A stretch of 39,731 nt of DNA, taken from an uncultured Collinsella sp. (GTDB lineage: Bacteria; Actinomycetota; Coriobacteriia; Coriobacteriales; Coriobacteriaceae). Numbering within the stretch: the first letter of the stretch is position 1; every line of letters begins with the position of its first letter. Location of the stretch: the NCBI GenBank assembly GCA_900541245.1, contig UQIS01000025.1, forward strand, positions 1-39,731. The letters are read 5' to 3'. Both the position numbers and the translations under genes were made by a program. Below, piece by piece: positions 7,096 to 16,233 of this stretch. The notes under the pieces are model-generated. The model was not told the origin of the DNA. It worked only from the letters and a program-made list of their open reading frames with translations, and did not search any database.

Positions 7096-9324
7096 ATGGA
7101 GCAATCGAGCCTGTTTGGTGACGGCGTGGACATCGATACCGAAACGCCCGCGAGCGCGGATGCCGCCGCACCGACCGACGCCCATGCCCATGCGGCAGCG
7201 CGCGCGGCCGAGCTGCGCCACGAGCTCGATTACCACGCCTATCGCTACTACATGCTCGATGCGCCCGAGATTACGGACGCCGCCTTCGACAAAATGCTCG
7301 TTGAGCTGCAGGAAATCGAGGCGACCTACCCCGATTTGGTAACGCCCGACAGCTACACCCAACGTGTGGGCGGCTACGTGAGCGAGCAGTTTACGCCGGT
7401 CACGCATATGGCGCGCATGTATTCCATGGACGATGCCATGGATCTGGACGAACTTGACGCGTGGCTCCAACGAACCGAGGATGCACTCGGTGCCGGTAGC
7501 GTCACCTATACCTGCGAGCTTAAGATCGACGGTCTGGGCGTGGCGCTTACCTACCAAAACGGCACCTTCGTGCGCGCGGCCACGCGCGGCGATGGCACCA
7601 CGGGCGAGGACGTATCGCTCAACGTCCGTACCATCAAGGATGTGCCCATGCATCTGTCCGAAGCGGCGCTCACCCACATGGGCGCCGACCGCGAGCGTAC
7701 CATCGAAGTGCGCGGCGAGGTGTACATGCCCAAGGGCAGCTTTGTTCGTCTGAATGAAGAGGCCGATGCCGAGGGCCGCGACCCCTTTGCCAACCCGCGC
7801 AACGCCGCCGCCGGCAGCCTGCGCCAAAAGGATCCTAAGGTCACGGCGCGCCGCGACCTGGCCACCTTTATCTACGCCATTGCCGATACCGATCCGCTGC
7901 ACGTCCACAGCCAGCGCGAGTTCCTCGATTGGCTGCGTAGCGCCGGCTTTAGCGTCAACCCCAACGTGGCACGCTGCGCCACGCCGGCCGAGGTCCACGA
8001 GTTCTGTGCCCAGGCGCTCGAGCACCGCGGCGACCTGGATTACGACATCGATGGCGTGGTCGTAAAGGTCGACAGCTTTCAGCAGCAGCTCGACCTGGGC
8101 TTTACCGCCCGCGCACCGCGCTGGGCCATTGCCTTTAAGTTCCCGCCCGAGGAAAAGCAGACCGTCCTGCGCGAAATTCGCATCCAGGTGGGCCGCACCG
8201 GTGTGCTCACGCCGGTCGCCGAATTCGACCCGGTGACGGTCGCCGGCTCCACCATCGCGCGCGCCACGCTGCATAACATCGACGAGATCCGCCGCAAAAA
8301 CGTGCGCGAGGGCGACACTATCATCGTGCACAAGGCGGGCGACGTAATCCCCGAGGTCGTGGGCCCGGTGCTCGACAAGCGCCCGGTCGATTCGGTCGAC
8401 TGGCACATGCCCGAGGTCTGCCCCGTGTGCGGCAGCCCCGTGGTCCACGAGGACGGCGAGGTTGCCTACCGTTGCGTCTCCATCGACTGCCCCGCGCAGC
8501 TCAAGGAGCGCCTGCTTCACTGGGTGAGCCGCGGCTGCATGGACGTCGACGGCCTAGGCGACGAGATTGTCGACAAGATGATCGCCGCCGGCCTGATCCA
8601 CGATGTCGCGGACTTCTACCAGCTCACGGTCGATGACATCGCAGGCCTGGACACGGACCGCACCTATGCCAGCTCCAACAGCAAAAAGGGCGTCAAGAAG
8701 GGCGACCCCATTCCGGTGGGCCTCAAGACGGCCGAGAAAATCATCGCCGAGCTCAACAAGTCCAAGAGCCAGCCGCTCGGTCGCGTGCTGTTTGCCCTGG
8801 GCATCCGCCACGTGGGCAAGAGCGTGGGCGAGGTCATCGCCGAGCGATTCCTGTCGATCGACAAGCTCATCTTGGCGAGTGAAGAAGACATCGCCGAGTG
8901 CGAGGGCATCGGTCCCAAGATTGCGGCGAGCGTCAAGCAGTTCCTGGCCGTGCCCGAAAACCTTGCCGTGCTGGAGCGCCTGCGTCAGGCGGGCCTGTCG
9001 CTCGAGGTCGATTTGGGCGCCGCGCACGCGCAAGCCGCAGCCGACGCTGGCGTGGCGGGCGAGCTCGCCGACGCACAGCCGCTCGCGGGTCTGACCTTCG
9101 TGCTCACCGGCACGCTCGTCAACCGCACGCGCGACGAGGCGGGCGCGGCGCTCAAAGTGCTCGGCGCCAAGGTTTCGGGCAGTGTGTCAAAGAAGACGAG
9201 CTATCTCGTCGCCGGCCCCAAAGCGGGCTCCAAGCTCACCAAGGCTGAACAGCTGGGCGTGCCCGTGCTGGATGAGGATGCACTCGAGCAGATCTTGGCT
9301 ACTGGTCAGGTGCCCCAGGCTTAG
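7096..9324 (+). CDS. ligA: NAD-dependent DNA ligase LigA
   Basis: This 742-residue enzyme seals nicks in duplex DNA using NAD during replication and repair. Domain order is standard. An N-terminal Ia domain (about 35-95) binds NMN. The adenylation domain has the KIDG motif with nucleophile K143. An OB fold comes next, then a four-cysteine zinc finger (CPVC...CVSIDCPAQ, about 442-468). Helix-hairpin-helix repeats include GIRHVGKSVGE and CEGIGPKIAASV, and a BRCT domain closes the protein (about 662-742). It is longer than typical LigA (about 670) because of an N-terminal extension of about 30 residues rich in Ala and Asp. The ATG follows GAAGGAG. A plausible promoter is TTCGGC (7032-7037) with TACTCT (7055-7060). 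A terminator follows. Confidence 0.97.
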   Translation: MEQSSLFGDGVDIDTETPASADAAAPTDAHAHAAARAAELRHELDYHAYRYYMLDAPEITDAAFDKMLVELQEIEATYPDLVTPDSYTQRVGGYVSEQFTPVTHMARMYSMDDAMDLDELDAWLQRTEDALGAGSVTYTCELKIDGLGVALTYQNGTFVRAATRGDGTTGEDVSLNVRTIKDVPMHLSEAALTHMGADRERTIEVRGEVYMPKGSFVRLNEEADAEGRDPFANPRNAAAGSLRQKDPKVTARRDLATFIYAIADTDPLHVHSQREFLDWLRSAGFSVNPNVARCATPAEVHEFCAQALEHRGDLDYDIDGVVVKVDSFQQQLDLGFTARAPRWAIAFKFPPEEKQTVLREIRIQVGRTGVLTPVAEFDPVTVAGSTIARATLHNIDEIRRKNVREGDTIIVHKAGDVIPEVVGPVLDKRPVDSVDWHMPEVCPVCGSPVVHEDGEVAYRCVSIDCPAQLKERLLHWVSRGCMDVDGLGDEIVDKMIAAGLIHDVADFYQLTVDDIAGLDTDRTYASSNSKKGVKKGDPIPVGLKTAEKIIAELNKSKSQPLGRVLFALGIRHVGKSVGEVIAERFLSIDKLILASEEDIAECEGIGPKIAASVKQFLAVPENLAVLERLRQAGLSLEVDLGAAHAQAAADAGVAGELADAQPLAGLTFVLTGTLVNRTRDEAGAALKVLGAKVSGSVSKKTSYLVAGPKAGSKLTKAEQLGVPVLDEDALEQILATGQVPQA

Positions 9325-9343
9325 TGCATCAATAGTCAAATTG

Positions 9344-9393
9344 AAGAACCGCCCGGAAAGCATGACTGAACTGCCTTCCGGGCGGTTCTTATT
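9344..9393. terminator. Convergent bidirectional terminator between ligA and the MATE gene
   Basis: AAGAACCGCCCGGAA (9344-9358) and TTCCGGGCGGTTCTT (9376-9390) form a perfect 15-bp stem, with T-rich sequence on each strand. It lies between the ends of two convergent genes and can serve both. Confidence 0.85.
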
Positions 9394-9486
9394 TGGACGG
9401 GGCAACCGGCACCGTGATCTGCGTCACGTAGGTCGCCGGGTCGTCGCTGATGATGTCGTCGATAAGGGCGATTTCGCGTTGCCCCG

Positions 9487-10833
9487 CTACGCTGCCAACT
9501 TGTCAAAAGCCCCGCGCCGGTTGAGCACGGTAAACGCGACAACACAGATGACTGCCGACAAAATCGATCCGCACGGCGAAGCGATGCCCATGGGAAACAG
9601 CGTGTCGGAATAGGCGTTCGACAGCAGCCACGCGCCCGGCACGCGAATGAGCGCCACGGCCAGCACGTTGTGCGCAAAGCCGATGTAGCTCTTGCCGTAT
9701 GCAGCGAAAAAGCCGCTAAAGCAAATGTGGATGCCGGCAAAGATTGCATCGAAAATATAACTGTGCATATAGCCGGTACCGGCCGCGACCACCGCAGGGT
9801 CCTTGGCAAAAAAGCCAATAAACGCCGGCGCCACCAGCCACATCAGCACGGTGATCAGACAGCCATACACTACCGAGATGGTCATGGCGTCTTTGAGTAC
9901 CTGGCGCGCGCGGTCGCCCTTGCCCGCGCCGGCGTTTTGCGCCGTGAGCGCGCTGACGGTGGCGCCCATGGAACTCGGCACAATGAACAAAAAGCTGATC
10001 ATCTTCTCGACCAGGCCCACGGCGGCGGCGTCGACGAGCCCGCGGCGGTTGGCGATGACGGTGATAAACATAAACGCCACCTGGATGCAGCCGTCCTGCA
10101 CGGCCACGGGCACGCCGATCTTAAGAATGCTGCTGAGCACTTCGGGCTGAGGACGCAGATCGCTGCGCTTAACGTGGATGTTCGTGCGACGGCTCTTGAG
10201 CCACACGAGCGCGAGGGCAACGCTGGCCGTCTGGGCGGTCACCGTGCCGAGTGCCGCGCCCACGGGGCCGAGCCCCATGTGCCCGATAAACAGAAAGTCG
10301 AGCGCGATGTTGATGATGCATGCCACGCCGATCACGTACATAGGCGAGCGCGAATCGCCCAGCCCGCGAAAGATGGCCGAGAGAATGTTGTACGCGGCGA
10401 TAAAGGGAATGCCCATGAAGCAGATACGCAGGTAGGCGGCGGTTCCTTCGACTGCCTCGGCCGGCGTGCCAATGAGTGCCACGATCTGCGGACACAGTGC
10501 GAGCAGGACAGCGGCCAGCACTACCGAGACGCCCATAAAGAGCGTGATGGTGTTGCCGATGGCGGTCTCGGCGCGGTCAAACCGGCGTGAACCCACAGCG
10601 TGGCCGACGATGACCGTCGTTCCCATGGCCAGGCCCACGAGCGCCACGGTAATCATATAGAGCGTCTGCGCGCCATTTGCCACGGCGGTGATGCCGGCGG
10701 CGCCGCTAAACTGCCCCATCATGTACAGGTCGGCCATGCCGTAGAGCATCTGCAAAAAGTACGAGAGCATATAGGGCAGGGCAAAGACCGCGATGGTCTT
10801 AAGGACATTGCCGCGTGTGAGGTCGTGTTCCAT
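9487..10833 (-). CDS. MATE-family multidrug/cation antiporter
   Basis: This 448-residue membrane protein has about twelve predicted helices and the internal two-fold repeat of MATE exporters. These use sodium or proton gradients to expel drugs and other organic cations. Typical stretches are LPYMLSYFLQMLYGMADLYMM near the N-terminus (residues about 17-37), VIVGHAVGSRRFDRAETAIG, and in the second half GATVSALTAQNAGAGKGDRA. The start at 10833 gives the usual MATE N-terminus MEHDLTRGN; a longer in-frame reading from 10968 adds residues unlike the family. The ribosome site is weak. The promoter region holds a dyad like a MerR operator, suggesting induction by a toxic compound. It diverges from a multidrug-type ABC pair. 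Confidence 0.9.
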   Translation of the reverse strand: MEHDLTRGNVLKTIAVFALPYMLSYFLQMLYGMADLYMMGQFSGAAGITAVANGAQTLYMITVALVGLAMGTTVIVGHAVGSRRFDRAETAIGNTITLFMGVSVVLAAVLLALCPQIVALIGTPAEAVEGTAAYLRICFMGIPFIAAYNILSAIFRGLGDSRSPMYVIGVACIINIALDFLFIGHMGLGPVGAALGTVTAQTASVALALVWLKSRRTNIHVKRSDLRPQPEVLSSILKIGVPVAVQDGCIQVAFMFITVIANRRGLVDAAAVGLVEKMISFLFIVPSSMGATVSALTAQNAGAGKGDRARQVLKDAMTISVVYGCLITVLMWLVAPAFIGFFAKDPAVVAAGTGYMHSYIFDAIFAGIHICFSGFFAAYGKSYIGFAHNVLAVALIRVPGAWLLSNAYSDTLFPMGIASPCGSILSAVICVVAFTVLNRRGAFDKLAA

Positions 10834-10873
10834 GGGCGGGGCTTTCTGGCTTGGTTTGTTTACGTACCAGTGT

Positions 10874-10904
10874 AGTGAAAACCCTACAACGATTGTAGAG
10901 TCAA
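10874..10904 (-). promoter_or_regulatory. MerR-type promoter/operator candidate for the MATE gene
   Basis: On the minus strand TTGACT (10904-10899) and TTCACT (10879-10874) are separated by 19 bases. Most of that spacer is a dyad: CTACAA and TTGTAG around a 3-base centre, extended to nine pairs with one mismatch over 10881-10901. Overlong spacers filled by a dyad are the hallmark of promoters activated by MerR-family regulators, several of which control drug exporters. No merR gene is in the window. Confidence 0.45.
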
Positions 10905-11023
10905 GGTTTGTGTCGACAGTGGGGCGAAAAAAGTCGCGCGCACCATTATTCCGAGTGAATATGGACACACATCACGAGAACTCGCCGCCGGCGCTAACCT
11001 TGCAGAAAACGATTTCGGAATAC

Positions 11024-11053
11024 TTGACACCATTATTCGGCGCGCAATAATAC
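11024..11053 (+). promoter_or_regulatory. Candidate sigma-70 promoter of the ABC exporter pair
   Basis: A perfect -35 hexamer TTGACA (11024-11029) is followed by AATAAT (11046-11051, spacer 16) or TAATAC (11048-11053, spacer 18). An 11-base sequence CACCATTATTC occurs about 86 bases upstream and again just after the -35, and may bind a regulator. Confidence 0.6.
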
Positions 11054-11092
11054 GTGCGTTTGCGAACAACGTTTGATGGGGGTTGAACCTGC

Positions 11093-12922
11093 GTGCGCAA
11101 TCTCAAAATACTGTTTTCCTATCTAGGGGCATACCGTCGCGATGCCATCCTCGGCGTGTTCTTTGTGTCGGTCGAGACGGTGCTCGAACTGTTTATCCCG
11201 GTCATCATGGCCAACATCATCGATGTGGGCGTGCCTGCGGGTGATATCAACTACATGCTGCTGCAGGGCGCGTACATGTTGGTGTGCGCTGCGCTTTCGC
11301 TGGTACTGGGCTTGGGTTATGCCCGCACGTCCGCCCGCGTTGCCTCGGGCCTAGGCGCTAACCTGCGCGAGGCCGAGTACAAAAAGATTCAGACGCTCGC
11401 TTTTGGTAACCTGGACAACTACGACGCCAGCTCGCTCGTCACTCGCATGACCACGGACATCACCGTTATCCAAAATGCTGTGAGCAACGGCTTTCGCCCT
11501 ATGGTGCGCGGCCCGGTGACGCTTATCGTCGGCCTTATCTACGCGTTGATGCTGTCGCGCCCGCTCGCCACCGTCTTTGCGATCATCTTGCCCGTGCTGG
11601 CGATCGTGCTGGGTGTCATCACCTATCGCGTCAGTCCGCTCTACCGCCAACTCCAGACCTCGATGGACCACCTCAACGGCGTGGTACAGGAAGACCTCAC
11701 CGCCGTGCGTGCCGTCAAGGCCTACGTTCGTACCGAGCACGAGGAGGCCAAGTTCGACACCGTCAATACCGAGCTCGCGCGCACTGCGACAAAGACCTTT
11801 GGCAGCGCGGTGCTCAACCTGCCGGTGTTTCAGCTGTCGATGTACGTGGCTGCGCTCTCCATCCTGTGGATTGGCGGCCGCATGATTCTCGCCGGCAAGC
11901 TGGGCGTGGGCTCGCTCACGGGCTTTATGAGCTACGTGCTGCTGATCATGAACTCGCTCATGATGATTTCCAACGTGTTTTTGCTGCTCACGCGCGCTCT
12001 CACGAGTGTGGGCCGTATCGCAGAGGTGCTCGATGAGGAGCCCTTTATCGCCAACCCCGCGGGAGACCTCGCAATTGCGGCGCCAGCGGACGGCAGTATC
12101 GAGTTTCGCGACGTTTCCTTTAAATACCGCGCGGATGCAGCCGAGGATGTGCTCGAGCATATCGACCTTCGCATCGAGAGCGGCTCGACGGTGGGCATCC
12201 TCGGCGGCACGGGCTCGGGCAAGAGCTCGCTTGTGCAGCTGATTGCGCGCCTGTACGACGCCACCGAAGGCGCCGTGCTTGTGGACGGACGCGACGTGCG
12301 CGACTACGACCTCGCGACTCTACGCGACGCCGTGGGCATTGTGCTGCAAAAGAATGTGCTGTTCACGGGCACCGTGCGCGAGAACCTGCAGTGGGGCAAT
12401 CCGCAGGCGTCGGACGATGAACTCCTCGCGGCTTGCCGCACGGCGTGCGTGGACGAGTTCCTGGATCGCATCGGCGGGCTCGACGGCGAGTTGGGTCAGG
12501 GCGGCGCCGGTGTCTCGGGCGGCCAGAAGCAACGCCTGTGCATCGCGCGCACGCTGCTCAAGCATCCGCGCGTGCTCATTTTTGATGACTCCACCAGCGC
12601 GGTCGATATGGCGACCGACGCAAAGATTCGCGAGCACATCGCTCGGATTCCCGATACGACCGTGCTCATCATCGCCCAGCGCATCGCGAGCGTCATGGAT
12701 GCCGATCGCATTGTGGTGCTGGACGACGGTCGTGTCCACGGCGTGGGCACGCACGAGGAACTGCTGGCGGGCGACAACATATACCAGGAGATTTACGCCT
12801 CGCAGATGGAGTTTGCGGGGAACGCGGACGCCGGCGATGGCAACGACGGTGGCTGCGCGAATGATCCATTTTCCTCCGTCGCATGCGGATTGCCCTTGGA
12901 AGGGGGTGAGCGCCATGCCTAA
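11093..12922 (+). CDS. ABC exporter subunit with degenerate Walker B (heterodimeric, first gene)
   Basis: This 609-residue protein is half of an ABC exporter: six membrane helices (about 1-310), then a nucleotide-binding domain (about 340-580). Motifs are Walker A GGTGSGKSS, signature SGGQKQR, and Walker B followed by aspartate (LIFDDSTSAVD) instead of the catalytic glutamate. One non-canonical ATP site is the known pattern in heterodimeric exporters such as BmrCD and TM287/288, so this is probably the partner of the next gene. The start is GTG at 11093 after GATGGGGG. The last 20 or so codons overlap a family C repeat, which supplies the unusual tail containing NDPFSSV. The substrate is unknown; multidrug or peptide export is likely. 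Confidence 0.9.
   Translation: MRNLKILFSYLGAYRRDAILGVFFVSVETVLELFIPVIMANIIDVGVPAGDINYMLLQGAYMLVCAALSLVLGLGYARTSARVASGLGANLREAEYKKIQTLAFGNLDNYDASSLVTRMTTDITVIQNAVSNGFRPMVRGPVTLIVGLIYALMLSRPLATVFAIILPVLAIVLGVITYRVSPLYRQLQTSMDHLNGVVQEDLTAVRAVKAYVRTEHEEAKFDTVNTELARTATKTFGSAVLNLPVFQLSMYVAALSILWIGGRMILAGKLGVGSLTGFMSYVLLIMNSLMMISNVFLLLTRALTSVGRIAEVLDEEPFIANPAGDLAIAAPADGSIEFRDVSFKYRADAAEDVLEHIDLRIESGSTVGILGGTGSGKSSLVQLIARLYDATEGAVLVDGRDVRDYDLATLRDAVGIVLQKNVLFTGTVRENLQWGNPQASDDELLAACRTACVDEFLDRIGGLDGELGQGGAGVSGGQKQRLCIARTLLKHPRVLIFDDSTSAVDMATDAKIREHIARIPDTTVLIIAQRIASVMDADRIVVLDDGRVHGVGTHEELLAGDNIYQEIYASQMEFAGNADAGDGNDGGCANDPFSSVACGLPLEGGERHA
12862..12891. repeat. Family C repeat copy embedded in the end of the ABC gene
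   Basis: On the minus strand this copy shares 19 of 20 bases (GACGGAGGAAAATGGATCAT here) with the palindrome at 6937-6967. It encodes part of the C-terminal tail of the first ABC subunit. It looks like a repeat that has been absorbed into the coding frame. Confidence 0.45.
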
Positions 12923-14813
12923 GACCGCAGCCCAAGCACGCCCGGCCGACCTCAAGCGCACGGTGCGCCGCTTGCTCTCCTACATGGGGCATGCCAAGTT
13001 CTCGTTGCTCGCGGTGGGCGTGCTCGCCTCCGTCGCCGCCATCGCGAGCCTCGCCGGCACCTACATGGTGCGCCCCATCGTTAACGGTTTGGCCACGGGC
13101 GGGGAGGAACTGCTCGCCAAGCAGGTCATCCTGACGGCGATCATCTACGCCGCGGGCGTGCTCTCGGCCCTGGGCTACTCGCAGATTATGGTGCGCGCGG
13201 CCCAACGCGTGGTGTCCGATATTCGCCGCGACCTGTTCGCGCACATCCAGACGCTGCCGCTCAGTTATTTTGACAGCACGCGCTCGGGCGACATCATGAG
13301 TTTTTTCACCAACGACGTCGACACCGTCTCCGAGGCGCTCAACAACAGCTTTGCCAACGTGATTCAGGCAGGCATTCAGGTTGTGGGCACCACGGCCATG
13401 CTCATCATCCTCAACTGGCAGCTCACGATTATCACGCTCGTGTGCGATGCGGCCATTGTGCTGTATGCGCGCTACTCGGGCGCGCGCTCTAAGCGCTTCT
13501 TTGCCGCCCAGCAGGCATCGCTTGGCGATCTGGACGGATATATCGAAGAGATGGTCTCGGGCCAAAAGGTCATCAAGGTCTTTAACCGCGAGGCGGCGAA
13601 TGTTGCCGGCTTCACCTGCCGCAACGACGAGCTTCGCCGCACCGGCACCGCCGCCGTGAGCTATGCCAACTCCATGGTGCCCATGACCGTCGTGATTGGC
13701 TACGTCAACTATGCCATCGTCGCCGTGGCGGGCGGCATGCTCTGCATCAACGGCCTGGCCGACGTGGGCGCGCTCGCGAGCTACCTGGTCTTTGTGCGCC
13801 AGGCGGCCATGCCCATCAACCAGTTTACGCAGCTGGGCAACTTCTTGCTCAACGCGTTGGCCGGTGCCGAGCGCCTGTTTGCGGCTATGGACCTTAAACC
13901 CGAGGTGGACGAGGGCTGCGTGGAGCTGGTGCAGACGGGCGACGCCGCGTGGGCGTGGAAGATTCCCGAGGGCCAGGGCGTGGGCGCGTACGGGCATTTG
14001 CATGACGTGGCAGCCGTTGATGAGTCGGGCCGCGCGGTGGCCGCCGACGGTACCGAGCTCACGTGCGGCTTGGTTCCGCTTGCCGGAGACGTGCGCTTCC
14101 ATGCCGTGGACTTTTCCTACGTGCCGGGCACCCGCGTGCTCACAGACCTCAACCTGTTTGCCAAGCCGGGGCAAAAGATCGCGTTTGTGGGCTCGACGGG
14201 CGCCGGTAAGACGACCATCACCAACCTCATCAACCGCTTCTACGAGGTCGATGATGGTGAGATCACGTACGACGGCATCGACGTCAAGCACATTGCCAAG
14301 GCCAGCCTGCGCGGGTCGCTCGGCATTGTGCTACAGGATACGCACCTGTTTAGCGGCACCATTGCGCAGAACATCCGCTTTGGCAAGCTCGACGCGACCG
14401 ACGAGGAAGTGCGCGCCGCTGCCGACGCCGCCTGCGCCGACTCGTTTATCCGCCGCTTGCCGCAAGGTTACGACACACTTGTGACCGCGGACGGTGCCAA
14501 CCTGTCGCAGGGCCAGCGCCAGCTGCTCGCCATCGCGCGCGTGGCCGTCGCCGACCCGCCAGTGCTCATTCTGGACGAGGCCACGAGCTCCATCGACACG
14601 CGTACCGAAAAGCTCATCGAGCGCGGTATGGATCGCATCATGCGCGGACGCACCACGTTTATGATCGCGCACCGCCTGTCCACCGTCCGCGATGCCGACG
14701 CCATCATGGTCCTCGAACACGGCCGCATCATCGAGCGCGGCACGCACGAAGAGCTGCTCGCCCAGCACGGCGAGTACTGGCAGCTGGCGCATGGCTTAAA
14801 AGAGTTGGATTAA
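12915..14813 (+). CDS. ABC exporter subunit with canonical catalytic site (heterodimeric, second gene)
   Basis: This 632-residue protein is the second exporter half. Membrane domain (about 20-320) is followed by a nucleotide-binding domain with Walker A GSTGAGKTT (about 427), signature LSQGQRQ and Walker B LILDEATSSID with the catalytic glutamate. Between them sits an unusual spacer of about 50-60 residues (after EVDEGCVEL, to about residue 393) rich in Gly, Ala and Val, absent from typical family members. The ATG at 12915 overlaps the previous stop by eight bases and follows GAAGGGGGTGA, so the two genes are translationally coupled. A longer upstream open frame in this phase runs antiparallel to no known family and is ignored. 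Confidence 0.92.
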   Translation: MPKTAAQARPADLKRTVRRLLSYMGHAKFSLLAVGVLASVAAIASLAGTYMVRPIVNGLATGGEELLAKQVILTAIIYAAGVLSALGYSQIMVRAAQRVVSDIRRDLFAHIQTLPLSYFDSTRSGDIMSFFTNDVDTVSEALNNSFANVIQAGIQVVGTTAMLIILNWQLTIITLVCDAAIVLYARYSGARSKRFFAAQQASLGDLDGYIEEMVSGQKVIKVFNREAANVAGFTCRNDELRRTGTAAVSYANSMVPMTVVIGYVNYAIVAVAGGMLCINGLADVGALASYLVFVRQAAMPINQFTQLGNFLLNALAGAERLFAAMDLKPEVDEGCVELVQTGDAAWAWKIPEGQGVGAYGHLHDVAAVDESGRAVAADGTELTCGLVPLAGDVRFHAVDFSYVPGTRVLTDLNLFAKPGQKIAFVGSTGAGKTTITNLINRFYEVDDGEITYDGIDVKHIAKASLRGSLGIVLQDTHLFSGTIAQNIRFGKLDATDEEVRAAADAACADSFIRRLPQGYDTLVTADGANLSQGQRQLLAIARVAVADPPVLILDEATSSIDTRTEKLIERGMDRIMRGRTTFMIAHRLSTVRDADAIMVLEHGRIIERGTHEELLAQHGEYWQLAHGLKELD

Positions 14814-14862
14814 CCCGTTCGAGCACGATGCTTTGACCCTTCTGTGCCCCTCACCTCGCCTC

Positions 14863-14927
14863 AAACCATCACAACATTCGACGTTTTTCGCTAAAAACGG
14901 GAAAAGCATCGATTGTTGTGATGGTTT
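14863..14927 (+). repeat. Palindromic repeat family A, copy 1
   Basis: Arms AAACCATCACAACATTCGA (14863-14881) and TCGATTGTTGTGATGGTTT (14909-14927) are complementary with one mismatch. The centre contains TTTTTCGCTAAAAA. The first 42 bases from 14865 are identical to those of copy 2. The hairpin ends in a T-run and may terminate the ABC operon. Confidence 0.85.
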
Positions 14928-15028
14928 TTCTGCCACTCGATCGGGTGGAATCGCTTTCTTGCGCACGAAGGTGTGCGGACCCGTGGGCAGGGGAATAAGG
15001 TTGGTTATCCGACTCCATTGGAGGGCTC

Positions 15029-16066
15029 ATGGACCTGCCGATCGTCCTGTCCCATAAGACTGCCTGGCTGTACCACAACGTGGCGCGCCCGTCCGAGCCG
15101 CTCTCGCGAGCAAGCAGCCTATACGATGAGGACTCGCTTGCTAACGAGGCAGAGCCGACCGCGAGCCTGCCCAAGTTGGGACTCGATGCCAAGGGACTGA
15201 GGGCTTCAACGGCCGTCGGGATTGTTACCGACTATCTGGTTTCGCTCGGTATTCCACGAGAAGAGCTCGATCATGTCGACACGCTCGTCAACTTCGATTT
15301 TGAGCGCTCGACGCCGGCTGGATTTAGGTGCCACGTGTTTGGGGCGCCGATACCTCCATGCCATCTTATCGAGGTGGCAGAGGGCCTTCTGGTGGTTGAT
15401 GAGGCCATGTGCTTTGTCCAAGCGGGTTCGTGGATGAGTGAGCCCGAGCAGCTGGAATATGGCTACGAAATCTGTGCCCGATACCATTTGAATCATCTGT
15501 CGACAGACGATTATATCGAGTTGGGGCAGAGGTATACCGTTGCCGACTTGGTTGCTTATTGCAATGAGAACCGATCTCGTCAGGGGGCTGTGCGCGCGGC
15601 CGCCGTGCTCAGGCGCGTGCACGATGGCGCGCGTTCGCCCATGGAGACGGCCACCGCAATCATGGTCGTAGCAAAACGTTCCCAGGGAGGGCTGGGATAC
15701 GCCAAGATCGAGCTCAACCATCGGGTCGATGTTCCCAACGAGTTCAAGTATCTCGCAAAGGCCGGGTATTTCGAGATCGACGTATATGCGCCTGCGAGCG
15801 GTACGGGGATTGAATACAACGGCTCGGACCATCTTGATAAACAGCGCAGCGCGTCGGATGCGGAGCGCATGACCGTGCTGAGCACGCTGGGCTTTAGGAT
15901 GATCGTCCTCACCGGGACCCAGTTTGCCCATCAGCTGCAATTGCACCGGGCGATGAATGCCATCGCGCTCGCTATGGGCCTTAAGTGCGACCGAAGCGAA
16001 GCGTTCCAGAAACGTCAGAACGACCTGCGAGAATTCGTGATTCGGCACTGGGACGGCGGCCTTTAG
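15029..16066 (+). CDS. DUF559-like protein with predicted PD-(D/E)XK nuclease fold
   Basis: This 345-residue cytoplasmic protein has an N-terminal part (1-195) of unknown role, with an HVFGAPIP strand and a VVDEAMCF segment as in many actinobacterial DUF559 proteins. Its C-terminal part resembles DUF559/Vsr-like endonuclease domains. Candidate active-site residues are E206 in ARSPMETA, D251 in YFEIDVYAP and E262 in GIEYNGSDH, followed by a helix with SDAERMTVLSTLGFRMIVLTG. Function is unproven; relatives are variously called endonuclease-domain proteins or compared to AbiEi antitoxins. The ATG follows TTGGAGGG. The gene is alone and flanked on both sides by family A repeats with identical 42-base segments, suggesting it may move or be lost as a unit. 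Confidence 0.7.
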   Translation: MDLPIVLSHKTAWLYHNVARPSEPLSRASSLYDEDSLANEAEPTASLPKLGLDAKGLRASTAVGIVTDYLVSLGIPREELDHVDTLVNFDFERSTPAGFRCHVFGAPIPPCHLIEVAEGLLVVDEAMCFVQAGSWMSEPEQLEYGYEICARYHLNHLSTDDYIELGQRYTVADLVAYCNENRSRQGAVRAAAVLRRVHDGARSPMETATAIMVVAKRSQGGLGYAKIELNHRVDVPNEFKYLAKAGYFEIDVYAPASGTGIEYNGSDHLDKQRSASDAERMTVLSTLGFRMIVLTGTQFAHQLQLHRAMNAIALAMGLKCDRSEAFQKRQNDLREFVIRHWDGGL

Positions 16067-16106
16067 GGGCGCTTTGGTCCTTCTACGGGGTGCCGTGGGC
16101 AGGCAG

Positions 16107-16168
16107 ACCATCACAACATTCGACGTTTTTCGCTAAAAACGGGAAAAGTGACGAATGTTGTGATGGTT
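16107..16168 (+). repeat. Palindromic repeat family A, copy 2
   Basis: Arms ACCATCACAACATTCG and CGAATGTTGTGATGGTTT flank the same centre as copy 1. Bases 16107-16148 are identical to 14865-14906, in the same orientation, so copies 1 and 2 form direct repeats around the DUF559-like gene. Confidence 0.85.
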
Positions 16169-16233
16169 TGTGTGTTGGGGATGGGCTTGGGAAGCCGGTC
16201 TTGCTCGCAAAGGCCTTTCGTGTCGTACGCATG

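Noticed and set aside
6784..8520. 578-codon open frame antisense to ligA
   Set aside because: GC-rich shadow frame; composition rich in Ala, Arg, His and Val and the opposite strand is an unmistakable ligase.
12693..14291. 532-codon open frame antisense to the second ABC gene
   Set aside because: Shadow frame opposite a clear ABC exporter with all motifs; no start signal.
14863..16168. Family A repeats as a CRISPR array
   Set aside because: Copies are separated by whole genes rather than short spacers, and occur in both orientations.
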